Positions 27,631 to 36,144 of a stretch of DNA of 64,000 bases are shown in pieces (position 1 is the stretch's first letter; each line of letters begins with the position of its first letter). Below the pieces are notes generated by a model that saw only the letters and a list, made by a program, of their open reading frames with translations, was not told the DNA's origin and searched no databases. The DNA is taken from the NCBI RefSeq assembly GCF_001650715.1, contig NZ_LWQT01000028.1, positions 1 to 64,000 on the forward strand, given 5' to 3'. The position numbers and the translations under genes were made by a program. The stretch comes from Paramagnetospirillum marisnigri (GTDB lineage Bacteria; Pseudomonadota; Alphaproteobacteria; Rhodospirillales; Magnetospirillaceae).

Positions 27631-29189
27631 CCCTGGTACAGCGAATCGCCCACCGCCTCCAGTCCCTGACCGGATGGCGCCGCCGTCTGGTGCTGTTCCT
27701 GCTGGGCGCCCTGGCTGCCATGGCCCTGCCGCCGGTGCATGCCCTGCCGACCTTGCTGGTGGCGTTTCCCGCCCTGGTCTGGATGTTCGACGCCGCGCCC
27801 AACCGCAAGGCCGCCTTCGGGGTCGGCTGGTGGTGGGCCATGGGCTGGTTCACCGTGGGCTATTACTGGATCAGCAACGCCTTGCTGGTGGACCCGCTGC
27901 GCTTCGGCTGGATGATCCCCTTCGCGGTGTTCGGCCTGTCGGGGCTGGTGGCCGCCTTTGTCGGCGCCGCCACCTTGAGCGTGCGGCTGCTGCGCTTTTC
28001 CGGCCCCGGCCGCATCCTGGGGCTGGCGGTGGCCTGGACCCTGGCGGAGTGGCTGAAATCCTGGGTGCTGACCGGCTTTCCCTGGAACCCGTTGGGATCG
28101 GTCTGGGATGTGTCGCTGCCGGTGCTGCAATTCGGCGCCGTCGCCGGAGTCTGGGGGCTGTCGCTGCTGACCGCCGTGGCCGCCATGGCGCCCGCCTTGC
28201 TGAGCGCGCCGCTGTCGCGCAGGGCCCAGCTTGGCGTGGTCGCGTTGGTGGTCGGTCTGCCGCTGGCGGGCTGGATCGGCGGGACCGTCCGTCTCGCCGG
28301 GGCGCCCGATCTGGCCGCGCCCGACACCATGGAGCCGGGGATCCGGTTGCGCCTGGTCCAGGCCAATACCCCCCAGGGCAACAAGTGGAAGGACGACCTG
28401 CGCGAGGCCCATCTGCGCGAGCATGTGGCGCTGAGCCGCTCGCCCGGATTCGAGACCATCACCACGGTGATCTGGTCCGAGACCGCCGCCTCCTATTTTC
28501 TCGACCTCGACGGCCCCCACCGCGCCATGGCCGCCGAGGCGGCACCGCCGGGCGGGCTGCTGCTGACCGGGGCGCCGCGCATCACGCCGCGCGGCGTCGA
28601 GCCCCTGCAAATCTGGAACAGCCTGTTCGCCGTGACTCCGGCCGCCGAGATCGTCGGTGTCTACGACAAGGCCCATCTGGTTCCCTTCGGCGAATACGTG
28701 CCGTTGCGCGCCATCCTGCCCATCGCCAAGATCACCCATGGCGGCACCGATTTCTCGGCCGGGCCGGGGCCGCGCACCCTGACGGTGCCGGGCCTGCCGC
28801 CGTTCAGCCCTCTGATCTGCTACGAGGCTATCTTTCCCGGCGAGGTGGTCGATCCCAAGGGCGAGCGGCCGCGTTGGCTGGTGGCCATGACCAATGACGG
28901 CTGGTTCGGCTATTCCGCCGGTCCCTTCCAGCATCTGGCCGCCGGGCGCATGCGCGCCATCGAGGAAGGTCTGCCGCTGGCGCGTGCCGCCAATACCGGC
29001 ATCTCGGCGGTGTTCGACGGCTATGGCCGCGAGATCGCCCGGCTGCCGCTGGGCGCCAAGGGGGTGGTCGACGCGCCCCTGCCCAAATCCATCGATCCGC
29101 CGCCCTATGCCCGGTTTGGCAATGCGGCGGTGTTCATCCTGATGCTGGTCTGCCTGCATCTGGGCGCGGTCCGCCGGACCCGTGGATAG
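27627..29189 (+). CDS. lnt: Apolipoprotein N-acyltransferase
   Basis: A 520-residue inner-membrane enzyme that adds the third acyl chain to lipoproteins before Lol export. Six or more membrane helices fill residues 20-220, followed by a periplasmic nitrilase-like domain with catalytic Glu (WSETAAS), Lys (YDKAHLVPFGEY) and Cys (LICYEAIFPGE), and one C-terminal helix. ATG overlaps the corC stop. This closes the operon; an inverted repeat follows at 29211-29226. Confidence 0.95.
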   Translation: MTLVQRIAHRLQSLTGWRRRLVLFLLGALAAMALPPVHALPTLLVAFPALVWMFDAAPNRKAAFGVGWWWAMGWFTVGYYWISNALLVDPLRFGWMIPFAVFGLSGLVAAFVGAATLSVRLLRFSGPGRILGLAVAWTLAEWLKSWVLTGFPWNPLGSVWDVSLPVLQFGAVAGVWGLSLLTAVAAMAPALLSAPLSRRAQLGVVALVVGLPLAGWIGGTVRLAGAPDLAAPDTMEPGIRLRLVQANTPQGNKWKDDLREAHLREHVALSRSPGFETITTVIWSETAASYFLDLDGPHRAMAAEAAPPGGLLLTGAPRITPRGVEPLQIWNSLFAVTPAAEIVGVYDKAHLVPFGEYVPLRAILPIAKITHGGTDFSAGPGPRTLTVPGLPPFSPLICYEAIFPGEVVDPKGERPRWLVAMTNDGWFGYSAGPFQHLAAGRMRAIEEGLPLARAANTGISAVFDGYGREIARLPLGAKGVVDAPLPKSIDPPPYARFGNAAVFILMLVCLHLGAVRRTRG

Positions 29190-29210
29190 CCCGCTTCCCA
29201 TTTGGACTCT

Positions 29211-29226
29211 ATGAGGGGTCCCTCAT
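29211..29226. repeat. Inverted repeat after lnt
   Basis: ATGAGGG (29211-29217) and CCCTCAT (29220-29226) form a perfect 7-bp stem with a 2-base centre, 21 bases beyond the lnt stop. The loop is too short and there is no T-run, so a true intrinsic terminator is doubtful; it may be a protein-binding palindrome. Confidence 0.4.
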
Positions 29227-29250
29227 TGGGAGGGACACCCTTATCACGTG

Positions 29251-29280
29251 TTGACTTGTATACAAACGTGGCGGTATGGT
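29251..29280 (+). promoter_or_regulatory. Candidate promoter with palindromic operator before the praR-like gene
   Basis: TTGACT (29251-29256), an 18-base spacer and TATGGT (29275-29280) form a candidate sigma-70 promoter about 50 bases before the regulator. The spacer begins with TTGTATACAA (29256-29265), a perfect 10-bp palindrome that would be well placed for autoregulation by the encoded HTH protein. Confidence 0.5.
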
Positions 29281-29330
29281 TTGGCGCAACTATCGGTCAT
29301 CGTTATCATGCGATAGCCGACTTTTAGGAT

Positions 29331-29855
29331 ATGCGCATGCCTGCCAGCAAGCCCGCTTCAAGCCCGCCCGCCACAGCCAAGCCGACCCGTGCCAAGGGAT
29401 CGATGCGCCGGGGACGGATGCCATCGGGCCAGCCCAATCCGGTGGATGTTCATGTGGGGGCGCGGGTGCGTCTGCGCCGGACCCTGATGGGACTCAGCCA
29501 GGAAAAACTGGGCGAGGCCATCGGCCTGACCTTCCAGCAGGTGCAGAAATACGAGCGCGGCGCCAACCGTATCGGGGCCTCGCGTCTGTTCGATCTGGCC
29601 CGCGTGCTCGACGTGCCGGTATCCTTCTTCTATGACGACATGTCCGACGAGGTTCGCGACATGAGCCCGCTGGCCATTGCCCATGGCGCTTCGGGGCTGG
29701 CGGAGGACCCTGCCGCCTTCGAGGCGGACCCCTTGGCCCGGCGCGAGACCCTGGAACTGGTCCGAGCCTATTATTCCATCCCCGATCCCCAGGTCAGGAA
29801 GCGGGTCTACGAGCTGGCCAAGGCCCTGGCGGCGGTGCCGGAAACCAAGAAATAA
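29331..29855 (+). CDS. XRE-family regulator, PraR-like
   Basis: A 174-residue cytosolic DNA-binding protein. After a Pro/Ser/Ala-rich lead (residues 1-35), a Cro/CI-type HTH covers about 40-100: ARVRLRRTLMGLSQEKLGEA, then FQQVQKYERGANRIGASRLF. The QQVQKYERG(A/T)NRI helix is the hallmark of the alphaproteobacterial PraR/PhrR-like group, which controls adhesion and quorum-sensing genes in rhizobia. Target genes here are unknown. ATG 29331 and the ATG two codons later are both possible. Confidence 0.82.
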   Translation: MRMPASKPASSPPATAKPTRAKGSMRRGRMPSGQPNPVDVHVGARVRLRRTLMGLSQEKLGEAIGLTFQQVQKYERGANRIGASRLFDLARVLDVPVSFFYDDMSDEVRDMSPLAIAHGASGLAEDPAAFEADPLARRETLELVRAYYSIPDPQVRKRVYELAKALAAVPETKK

Positions 29856-29956
29856 CCCTACTTTTCCGATGTTTTGACGGGGCTCGGCGATTCGTCTTGA
29901 CGAGGGCGCCCGACCCCTGTCAGAAGAACCGTCCGGAGGTGGATCAAGCCACTTCC

Positions 29957-30004
29957 CGTGGAGATTTTGACCGCTTGCCGCCACGTTAAACCGGCTAAGT
30001 GGGT
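29957..30004 (+). ncRNA. SAM-II riboswitch in the metK leader
   Basis: The leader folds as a classic SAM-II element. P1 is CGTGG (29957-29961) with CCACG (29981-29985). The intervening loop carries the conserved GATTT and ACCG. Downstream are TTAAA (29986-29990) and GCTAA, and GGGT (30001-30004), whose GGT can pair with ACC (29970-29972) to form the pseudoknot. SAM-II switches SAM-biosynthetic genes off when SAM is abundant, and the next gene is metK. Conserved bases and gene context agree; no alignment was run. Confidence 0.85.
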
Positions 30005-30074
30005 GCATCACGATGGCATTTCGAGCTTCTGATGCCCCAGGTCCCAATTTGATTGGATCTAGGAGGGCTTGCCC

Positions 30075-31241
30075 GTGTCCAAAAAGAATTTCCTGTTCAC
30101 CAGTGAATCCGTGTCCGAAGGCCATCCCGACAAGGTCGCCGACCGGATTTCCGATGCCGTCGTCGATGCGTTCCTGGGTGCCGATCCCTTTGCCCGCGTG
30201 GCCTGCGAAACCCTGGTGACCACCAACCTGATCGTCCTGGCCGGCGAAGTGCGCGGTCCCGCTTCGGTGAATGCCGCGCTGGTCGAGGAACTGGCCCGTC
30301 ACGCGGTCAAGGAAATCGGCTACGAGCAGGATGGCTTCCACTGGAAGAACGCCACCGTGCTGAACCATCTCCATGCCCAGTCGGCCGACATCGCCCAGGG
30401 CGTCGACGCCGCCGGTGACAAGGACGAGGGCGCGGGCGACCAGGGCATCATGTTCGGCTATGCCTGCAACGAGACCCCGGTGCTGATGCCGGCTCCCATC
30501 TACTACTCCCACGAAATCCTGAAGAGCCTGGCCGAGGCCCGTCATTCCGGCGCCGCGCCGCAGCTGCTGCCCGACTCCAAGAGCCAGGTCACCCTGGAAT
30601 ACCGTGACGGCAAGCCGGTCCGCGCCACCTCGGTGGTGGTGTCGCACCAGCATGTGGATGGCCTGTCGCAGGCCGACATCAAGGAAATCGTCCGTCCGCA
30701 TGTGAAGAACGTGCTGCCCGAGGGCTGGATGCCGGCCGACGATCAGTTCTACGTCAACCCGACCGGCCGCTTCGTCATCGGCGGTCCCGACGGCGATACC
30801 GGCCTCACCGGCCGCAAGATCATCGTCGACACCTATGGTGGCGCGGCTCCCCATGGCGGCGGCGCCTTCTCGGGCAAGGACCCGACCAAGGTCGACCGCT
30901 CGGCCGCCTATGCCGCCCGCTACCTCGCCAAGAACGTGGTCGCCGCCGGTCTGGCCGAAAAGTGCGTGATCCAGCTGTCCTACGCCATCGGCGTCTCCAA
31001 GCCGCTGTCGGTCTATGTGGACACTTCGGGCACCTGCACGGTGGACGAGGACAAGCTGGCCGTGGTGCTGCAGCAGCTGGTCGACCTGTCGCCGCGCGGC
31101 ATCCGCACCCATCTGGGCCTCAACAAGCCCATCTACGCCCGTACCGCCGCCTACGGCCATTTCGGCCGCAGCCCGGACGCCGATGGCGGCTTCTCGTGGG
31201 AGAAGACCGACCTGGTGGAGCAGCTCAAGAAGGCTTTCTGA
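30075..31241 (+). CDS. metK: S-adenosylmethionine synthetase
   Basis: A 388-residue MetK making SAM from methionine and ATP. Motifs include [15 protein letters not shown] at the N-terminus, the [12 protein letters not shown] loop (about residues 116-127) and the [19 protein letters not shown] phosphate-binding stretch. The start is GTG 30075, eight bases after a perfect AGGAGG (30061-30066); an in-frame TTG two codons earlier is too close to that site. The SAM-II riboswitch lies about 57 bases upstream of the ribosome-binding site, giving feedback control. An intrinsic terminator lies 31 bases past the stop. Confidence 0.97.
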   Translation: MSKKNFLFTSESVSEGHPDKVADRISDAVVDAFLGADPFARVACETLVTTNLIVLAGEVRGPASVNAALVEELARHAVKEIGYEQDGFHWKNATVLNHLHAQSADIAQGVDAAGDKDEGAGDQGIMFGYACNETPVLMPAPIYYSHEILKSLAEARHSGAAPQLLPDSKSQVTLEYRDGKPVRATSVVVSHQHVDGLSQADIKEIVRPHVKNVLPEGWMPADDQFYVNPTGRFVIGGPDGDTGLTGRKIIVDTYGGAAPHGGGAFSGKDPTKVDRSAAYAARYLAKNVVAAGLAEKCVIQLSYAIGVSKPLSVYVDTSGTCTVDEDKLAVVLQQLVDLSPRGIRTHLGLNKPIYARTAAYGHFGRSPDADGGFSWEKTDLVEQLKKAF

Positions 31242-31247
31242 GCCGCC

Positions 31248-31961
31248 ATGAGCGACACGGACGATCCGTCGAGCGCGGCCGCCTTGCGGCCGCGCTTTTT
31301 CGGCCGCAGGCGGGGCAAGACGCTGCGACGCAACGCGCTTGGCCTGATCGACGGGTTGTTGCCACGTCTGGCCATCGGCGTGCCCGGCCCCGATGACCGC
31401 ATCGACCCCGCCCTGCTGTTCCCCGGCCCGGTCTCCGAGGTCTGGCTGGAGGTCGGGTTCGGCAATGGCGAGCATCTCGCCGAACTTGCCGAAACCCATC
31501 CCGGCATCGGCATGATCGGCGCCGAGGTGTTCAGGAACGGCGTCGCCGCCATGCTGGCCCATATCCAGGCCCGTGGCATCGAGACCATCCGGCTGTTCCC
31601 CGAGGATATAAGACTGCTGTTCCCGGCCCTGCCCGACGCCGCGCTGGGCCGCGTCTTCGTGCTGTTTCCCGATCCCTGGCCCAAGACCCGGCATGCCGAA
31701 CGCCGCATTATCGGTCCGGAAACCCTGGACCATCTGGCGCGGCTGATGGCCGATGGCGGCCAATTGCGGGTCGCCAGCGACGATCCGGTCTATGTGGAGT
31801 GGGCCGGGCGCCACCTGGAAGCCCATCCGGATTTCGAGAAGGTGGTAGCCACCACCGACCGCTCGTTGCTGCCCGCCGATTGGCCGGTCACCCGCTACGA
31901 GCAGAAATGCCTGGCCAGCAAGCATCCCACCTTCTTCCTGTACCGCCGCAAGGCGCGATAG
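31248..31961 (+). CDS. trmB: tRNA (guanine-N7-)-methyltransferase TrmB
   Basis: A 237-residue class I methyltransferase forming m7G46 in tRNA. It shows FGRRRGKTLRRN (conserved N-terminal block), VWLEVGFGNGEHL (SAM site), FVLFPDPWPKTRH (catalytic motif) and the C-terminal TRYEQKCLASKHP block. It begins six bases after metK. ATG 31248 has no good ribosome-binding site, and codons 9-18 coincide with a strong intrinsic terminator; an in-frame TTG at 31284 lies inside that hairpin. Expression therefore probably depends on metK read-through or a start I cannot see. Confidence 0.92.
   Translation: MSDTDDPSSAAALRPRFFGRRRGKTLRRNALGLIDGLLPRLAIGVPGPDDRIDPALLFPGPVSEVWLEVGFGNGEHLAELAETHPGIGMIGAEVFRNGVAAMLAHIQARGIETIRLFPEDIRLLFPALPDAALGRVFVLFPDPWPKTRHAERRIIGPETLDHLARLMADGGQLRVASDDPVYVEWAGRHLEAHPDFEKVVATTDRSLLPADWPVTRYEQKCLASKHPTFFLYRRKAR
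31273..31300 (+). terminator. Intrinsic terminator of metK inside trmB 5' coding sequence
   Basis: GCGCGGCCGC (31273-31282), loop CTT, GCGGCCGCGC (31286-31295) and TTTTT (31296-31300) form a perfect 10-bp GC stem followed by a T-run. It is 31 bases after the metK stop, ideal for terminating metK, yet it lies in the reading frame of trmB. Confidence 0.8.
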
Positions 31962-32104
31962 AACGCGCGCCAACGCTTGAGGTCATGGCCGGACTGCGTG
32001 CCGGTTGAGGGCTGGGGGCAACTCCGTCATGTAACAAATTTGTCATCTATGGTATGGAATGCGCACCCGTGATCGGGTGCAGCGAAACTGCCAGGGGTTT
32101 TCCG

Positions 32105-32746
32105 ATGTTTTTCCGCCTGTTCCGCTCCTTGATGCCCAAGGAGGAGAGGTTCGTGGACCTGTTTGTCCAGCATGCCGCCAAGGTGCATGCCGCCGCCAAG
32201 GAACTGGAACTGATGATGGCCGATGGCGCCGACATGGCGCTGCATTTCAAGCAGATCTGCGCCTATGAGGGCGAGGCCGATGCCTTGACCCGCCAGACCC
32301 TGCAGGCCCTGCATCGCAGCTTCATCACCCCCTTCGACCGTGACCAGATTCACAGCCTGATCACCACCATGGACGATACCGTCGACGGCATCGAGGATGT
32401 GGCCCAGCGGGTCGACCTTTACGGCGTCAAGTCCTTCACCCCCGACATGCAGGCGCTGGCCACCGGCATTGTCGAGTGCGCCCGCCTGCTGTGCGAGGCC
32501 ATTCCGCTGCTGCACGAGGTCACTAAGAACGCCGAAGCCATCAACAAGCTGTGCGACGATATCGGCCGCCAGGAAAGCGCCGCCGATAAGCGCCAGCACG
32601 AGGGTCTGCGAATCCTGTTCGCCAACGAGAAGGACCCCGTCCGCCTGATCACCCTGAAAGAGATTTATCAGCGGCTGGAAAAGGTGTCCGATCGCTTTGA
32701 CGACGTGGCCAACGTCATCGAGACCATCGTCATCGAGCAGGTCTAG
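32105..32746 (+). CDS. DUF47 PhoU-like protein, Pit accessory
   Basis: A 213-residue helical protein of the DUF47 (PhoU-like, formerly TIGR00153) family. It has no membrane segment; it contains the ADALTRQTLQALHRSFITPF and QEKVSDRFDDVANVIE-like helices with acidic metal-coordinating residues. Such genes are nearly always followed by pit, and the product is thought to regulate the Pit transporter. ATG 32105 is used. The stop lies 12 bases before the pit start, with AGGAGG in between. Confidence 0.9.
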   Translation: MFFRLFRSLMPKEERFVDLFVQHAAKVHAAAKELELMMADGADMALHFKQICAYEGEADALTRQTLQALHRSFITPFDRDQIHSLITTMDDTVDGIEDVAQRVDLYGVKSFTPDMQALATGIVECARLLCEAIPLLHEVTKNAEAINKLCDDIGRQESAADKRQHEGLRILFANEKDPVRLITLKEIYQRLEKVSDRFDDVANVIETIVIEQV

Positions 32747-32758
32747 GAGGCGGATGCC

Positions 32759-33763
32759 ATGGACGGTTCCGTCGCCCTGCCCATCATCGTGGCGCTGGTC
32801 ATCGTCGCGCTGATCTTCGATTTCCTCAACGGATTGCACGACGCCGCCAATTCCATCGCCACCGTGGTGTCCACCCGGGTGCTGTCGCCCAAATACGCGG
32901 TGTTGTGGGCGGCCTTCTTCAACACCATCGCCATCCTGTTCTTCACCACCAGCGTGGCCAAGACGGTGGGAACCGGTATCGTCGCCCCCAGCTACGTCGA
33001 TACCAATGTCATTTTCGGTGCCCTGATGGGGGCCATCGCCTGGAATGTCATCACTTGGCTGATGGGGATTCCCTCGTCCAGTTCCCATGCCCTGATCGGC
33101 GGCATCGCCGGAGCCGGACTGGCCAAGGGCGGCTTCGACGCCCTGGTTCCCGCCGGATTCATGAAGACCGGCTCGGCCATCGTCATGTCGCCCATGATCG
33201 GCCTGATCCTGGCCATGCTGCTGATCCTGTCGGTGTCATGGATCTGCCGCCGCACCACGCCCTTCGCCGTGGACAAGCGCTTCCGGGTGCTGCAGTTCTT
33301 CTCGGCGGCCATGTATTCCCTGGGCCATGGCGGCAACGACGCCCAGAAGACCATGGGCATCATCGCCGTGCTGCTGTTCAGCCAGGGGATGATCGGACCG
33401 ACCTTCCATGTGCCGTTCTGGGTCGCCATCACCTGCCAGTTGGCCATGGGCCTGGGCACCATGTTCGGCGGCTGGCGCATCGTCAAGACCATGGGCTCGA
33501 AGATCACCGACCTGAAGCCGGTTCAAGGCTTCTGCGCCGAAACCGGTGGTGCCATCACCCTGTTCGGCGCCACCTGGCTGGGTATTCCGGTGTCCACCAC
33601 CCATACCATCACCGGCGCCATCGTCGGTGTCGGCGCGGCGCGCAAATTGTCGGCGGTGCGCTGGAACATCGCGGCCAATATCGTCATCGCCTGGGTAATC
33701 ACCATCCCGGCGTCGGGCTCCATCGCCGCCCTGTTCTACTGGCTGTCCACCAAGATCTGGTAG
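32759..33763 (+). CDS. pit: Low-affinity inorganic phosphate transporter Pit
   Basis: A 334-residue inner-membrane PiT/PNaS family permease with about ten helices. The two family repeats are visible as DFLNGLHDAANSIATVVST (residues about 20-38) and SLGHGGNDAQKTMG (about 187-200). It takes up phosphate, probably as metal-phosphate, by proton symport. A strong AGGAGG precedes the ATG. It is the second gene of a DUF47-pit operon and is convergent with phoU. Confidence 0.95.
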   Translation: MDGSVALPIIVALVIVALIFDFLNGLHDAANSIATVVSTRVLSPKYAVLWAAFFNTIAILFFTTSVAKTVGTGIVAPSYVDTNVIFGALMGAIAWNVITWLMGIPSSSSHALIGGIAGAGLAKGGFDALVPAGFMKTGSAIVMSPMIGLILAMLLILSVSWICRRTTPFAVDKRFRVLQFFSAAMYSLGHGGNDAQKTMGIIAVLLFSQGMIGPTFHVPFWVAITCQLAMGLGTMFGGWRIVKTMGSKITDLKPVQGFCAETGGAITLFGATWLGIPVSTTHTITGAIVGVGAARKLSAVRWNIAANIVIAWVITIPASGSIAALFYWLSTKIW

Positions 33764-33772
33764 GAGGGGCCG

Positions 33773-34483
33773 TCAGTCCGTGGGCGGTTCCGCGCCGATG
33801 AAGGACGAGACGTCCTTCTTGGTCCGCTGCTCGGTGACCGCCTTGCCGGTGACGCGGAAATGGGTCAGCTCGGCCACATTGGTGGCGTGGTCGCCGATGC
33901 GTTCGAAATTCTTGGCGATGAACATCAGATGGGTGCAGGGCGTGATGGTCCTGGGATCTTCCATCATATAGGTCAGGATTTCGCGGAACAGGGCGGAATA
34001 GACGTCGTCCAGTTCCTGGTCGCGGTCCCGGAGCGCCAGGGCGCGTTCGGCATCATGGCCGAGATAGGCGTCCAGCACTTCCTTGACCATGGCCAGCGCC
34101 AGGCGGCCGAGGCGGACCAGCGAACGCATGGGCGCCACCGGCGGCAACTGGTTCAGCACCAGCGAACGCTTGGCGGCATTGGCGGCAAGATCGGCGATGC
34201 GTTCGATCTCGCCCGCGATCTTCAGGGCGCCGACCACGGTGCGCAGGTCGTCGGCGACGGGGGCGCGCAGCGCCAGCACCTTGATGGTCTGTTCGTTGAC
34301 GAAGGCCTCGCAGGAATCGACTTCGGCGTCCGATCGCATGATCCGACCGGCCAGTTCGCTGTCGCGGGATTCAAGCGCGTCGAGGGCGCTGGCCAACTGC
34401 GATTCGGCCAGGCCTCCCATGCGGGCGATGCCGTCTTCCAGCCTGCCCAGCTCGATGTCGTAGGATTTCACGATATGCGGCAT
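33773..34483 (-). CDS. phoU: Phosphate signalling protein PhoU
   Basis: A 236-residue PhoU made of two three-helix repeats, each with a metal-binding E/DxxxD signature (LRTVVGALKIAGEIERIAD; MFIAKNFERIGDHATNVAEL). It couples the Pst transporter to PhoR/PhoB signalling. It lies 20 bases after pstB on the minus strand, the usual pstB-phoU order, and ends nine bases from the convergent pit gene. Confidence 0.95.
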   Translation of the reverse strand: MPHIVKSYDIELGRLEDGIARMGGLAESQLASALDALESRDSELAGRIMRSDAEVDSCEAFVNEQTIKVLALRAPVADDLRTVVGALKIAGEIERIADLAANAAKRSLVLNQLPPVAPMRSLVRLGRLALAMVKEVLDAYLGHDAERALALRDRDQELDDVYSALFREILTYMMEDPRTITPCTHLMFIAKNFERIGDHATNVAELTHFRVTGKAVTEQRTKKDVSSFIGAEPPTD

Positions 34484-34503
34484 GGCGCGACGCTCCCGGG
34501 GGC

Positions 34504-35268
34504 TCAGCCGAATCGGCCGGTGATGTAGCCCTGGGTCAGGTCATTGGCGGGCGCGGTGAAAATCTGCTCGGTCGCGCCCACCTCGATGATCTTGCCCAGG
34601 TGGAAAAAGGCGGTGAACTGCGACACGCGGGCCGCCTGCTGCATGGAGTGTGTCACGATCACGATGGTGAAGGAATCCCTCAACTCGTCGATCAGTTCCT
34701 CCACCTTGGCGGTGGCGATGGGATCCAGCGCCGAGCATGGCTCATCCATCAGGATCACCTCGGGCTCCACCGCGATGGCGCGCGCGATGCATAGGCGTTG
34801 CTGCTGGCCGCCCGACAGGCCGGTGCCGCGTTCGGCCAGCCGGTCATGGACCTCGGCCCACAGGCCGGCGCGTTCCAGGCTGCGCTGGATCACGGCATCC
34901 ATCTCGTCGCCCTCGGCCACCAGGCCGTGCAGGCGCGGCCCGAAGGCCACATTGTCATAGATGGATTTGGGGAAGGGATTGGGGCGCTGGAACACCATGC
35001 CGACCCGGGCGCGCAGCAGCACCGGATCGATGCCGTCGGGGCCGTAGACCGGCTCGTCATCCAAGGTGACCTGACCAGACACCCGGCAGGTGTCGATGGT
35101 GTCGTTCATGCGGTTGAGGCAGCGCAGGAAGGTCGACTTGCCACAACCTGACGGGCCGATCAGGGCGGTGACCTGATTGGCGGCGATGTCCAGGTCGACC
35201 TCCTTCAAGGCCAGCTTGTCGCCATAGTGGACGGCCAGGCTGCGCGCGGTCATCTTGGGGTCGGACAT
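34504..35268 (-). CDS. pstB: Phosphate ABC transporter ATP-binding protein PstB
   Basis: A 254-residue ABC ATPase: Walker [10 protein letters not shown] (residues about 38-46), signature LSGGQQQRL, Walker [14 protein letters not shown] and the PstB-typical [13 protein letters not shown]. It energises high-affinity phosphate uptake. Upstream on this strand there is no pstA; instead cobO is divergent, so pstSCA must be elsewhere. No clear Pho box was found in 35269-35416. Confidence 0.95.
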   Translation of the reverse strand: MSDPKMTARSLAVHYGDKLALKEVDLDIAANQVTALIGPSGCGKSTFLRCLNRMNDTIDTCRVSGQVTLDDEPVYGPDGIDPVLLRARVGMVFQRPNPFPKSIYDNVAFGPRLHGLVAEGDEMDAVIQRSLERAGLWAEVHDRLAERGTGLSGGQQQRLCIARAIAVEPEVILMDEPCSALDPIATAKVEELIDELRDSFTIVIVTHSMQQAARVSQFTAFFHLGKIIEVGATEQIFTAPANDLTQGYITGRFG

Positions 35269-35416
35269 TGTCTATTCCTTCGGCTCCGGCTCCCGGTTAT
35301 AGCGGTGGGGCCCGGCGACGCAACGCAAAAAGAATGAAGCTTTTGTGTCGTGGCGGAAGCCTCACCGCGGCCCCATATTAGAGATCGACCGAACGCAATC
35401 CAGACAAAGGCGCCCC

Positions 35417-36022
35417 ATGACCGAGGATTCCGATCTGCGACACCGCGAGAAGATGGCCAAGAAGAAGGCGTCGCGCGACAGGCTGATGGCCAGGAAGACC
35501 GGCGCCAAGGGCCTGGTGATCGTCCATACCGGCGCGGGCAAGGGCAAGTCCACCGCCGCCTTCGGCATGGCGATGCGCTGTGTCGGCCACGGCATGAAGG
35601 TGGGCATCATCCAGTTCATCAAGGGGGCCTGGGATACCGCCGAGCGCCGGGTGATGGAAGGGTTCGGCGATCTGGTCACCTTCCGCGCCATGGGCGAGGG
35701 CTTCACCTGGGAAACCCAGGACCGGGCCCGCGACATGGAGGCCGCCGCCAGGGCCTGGGAGCTGGCCTCGGATCTGCTGTCCGATCCGTCCTATGGCATG
35801 GTGATCCTGGACGAGCTGAATGTGGCGCTGCGCTACGAATACCTGTCGCTGGGCACGGTGCTGGCGGCGGTGGCCGCGCGGCCCGAGGGCCAGCATGTGG
35901 TGCTGACCGGCCGCAACGCCCAGCCCGCCGTGATCGAGGCCGCCGATCTGGTGACCGAGATGACCATGGTGAAGCATCCGTTCAAGGACGGCATCAAGGC
36001 CCAGAAAGGGGTGGAGTTCTAA
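35417..36022 (+). CDS. cobO: Cob(I)yrinic acid a,c-diamide adenosyltransferase
   Basis: A 201-residue BtuR/CobO/CobP-type corrinoid adenosyltransferase. The P-loop is GAGKGKSTAAFGMA (about residues 40-53); further conserved segments are GIIQFIKGAW and VILDELNVALRYEYL. The basic N-terminus (MAKKKASRDRLMARK) is typical. It transfers the adenosyl group from ATP to cob(I)alamin intermediates, giving coenzyme B12. ATG 35417 is preferred over an upstream in-frame start. No other cobalamin gene is next to it. Confidence 0.93.
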   Translation: MTEDSDLRHREKMAKKKASRDRLMARKTGAKGLVIVHTGAGKGKSTAAFGMAMRCVGHGMKVGIIQFIKGAWDTAERRVMEGFGDLVTFRAMGEGFTWETQDRARDMEAAARAWELASDLLSDPSYGMVILDELNVALRYEYLSLGTVLAAVAARPEGQHVVLTGRNAQPAVIEAADLVTEMTMVKHPFKDGIKAQKGVEF

Positions 36023-36144
36023 ATGCCGTTTTTTTAAGCGCCGGACGGGGTTGCTTGAAAGCGTGTCGAATTGATCTGGCTCGCCTTGCCGGGCGCCCCC
36101 TATAATCGCCTCCCCATTCCTTCCTGCCGCGTGTGTTTGCCGCC

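Noticed and set aside
32026-32046. Pair of GTCAT motifs before the DUF47-pit operon, suggestive of a Pho box
   Set aside because: The two motifs are 16 bases apart, not the 11-base repeat spacing of a Pho box, and the interval is not AT-type consensus.
36101-36106. Perfect TATAAT upstream of glnD
   Set aside because: No -35 at proper spacing: TTGCCG is 9 and TTGATC 24 bases upstream, so it is not called as a promoter.
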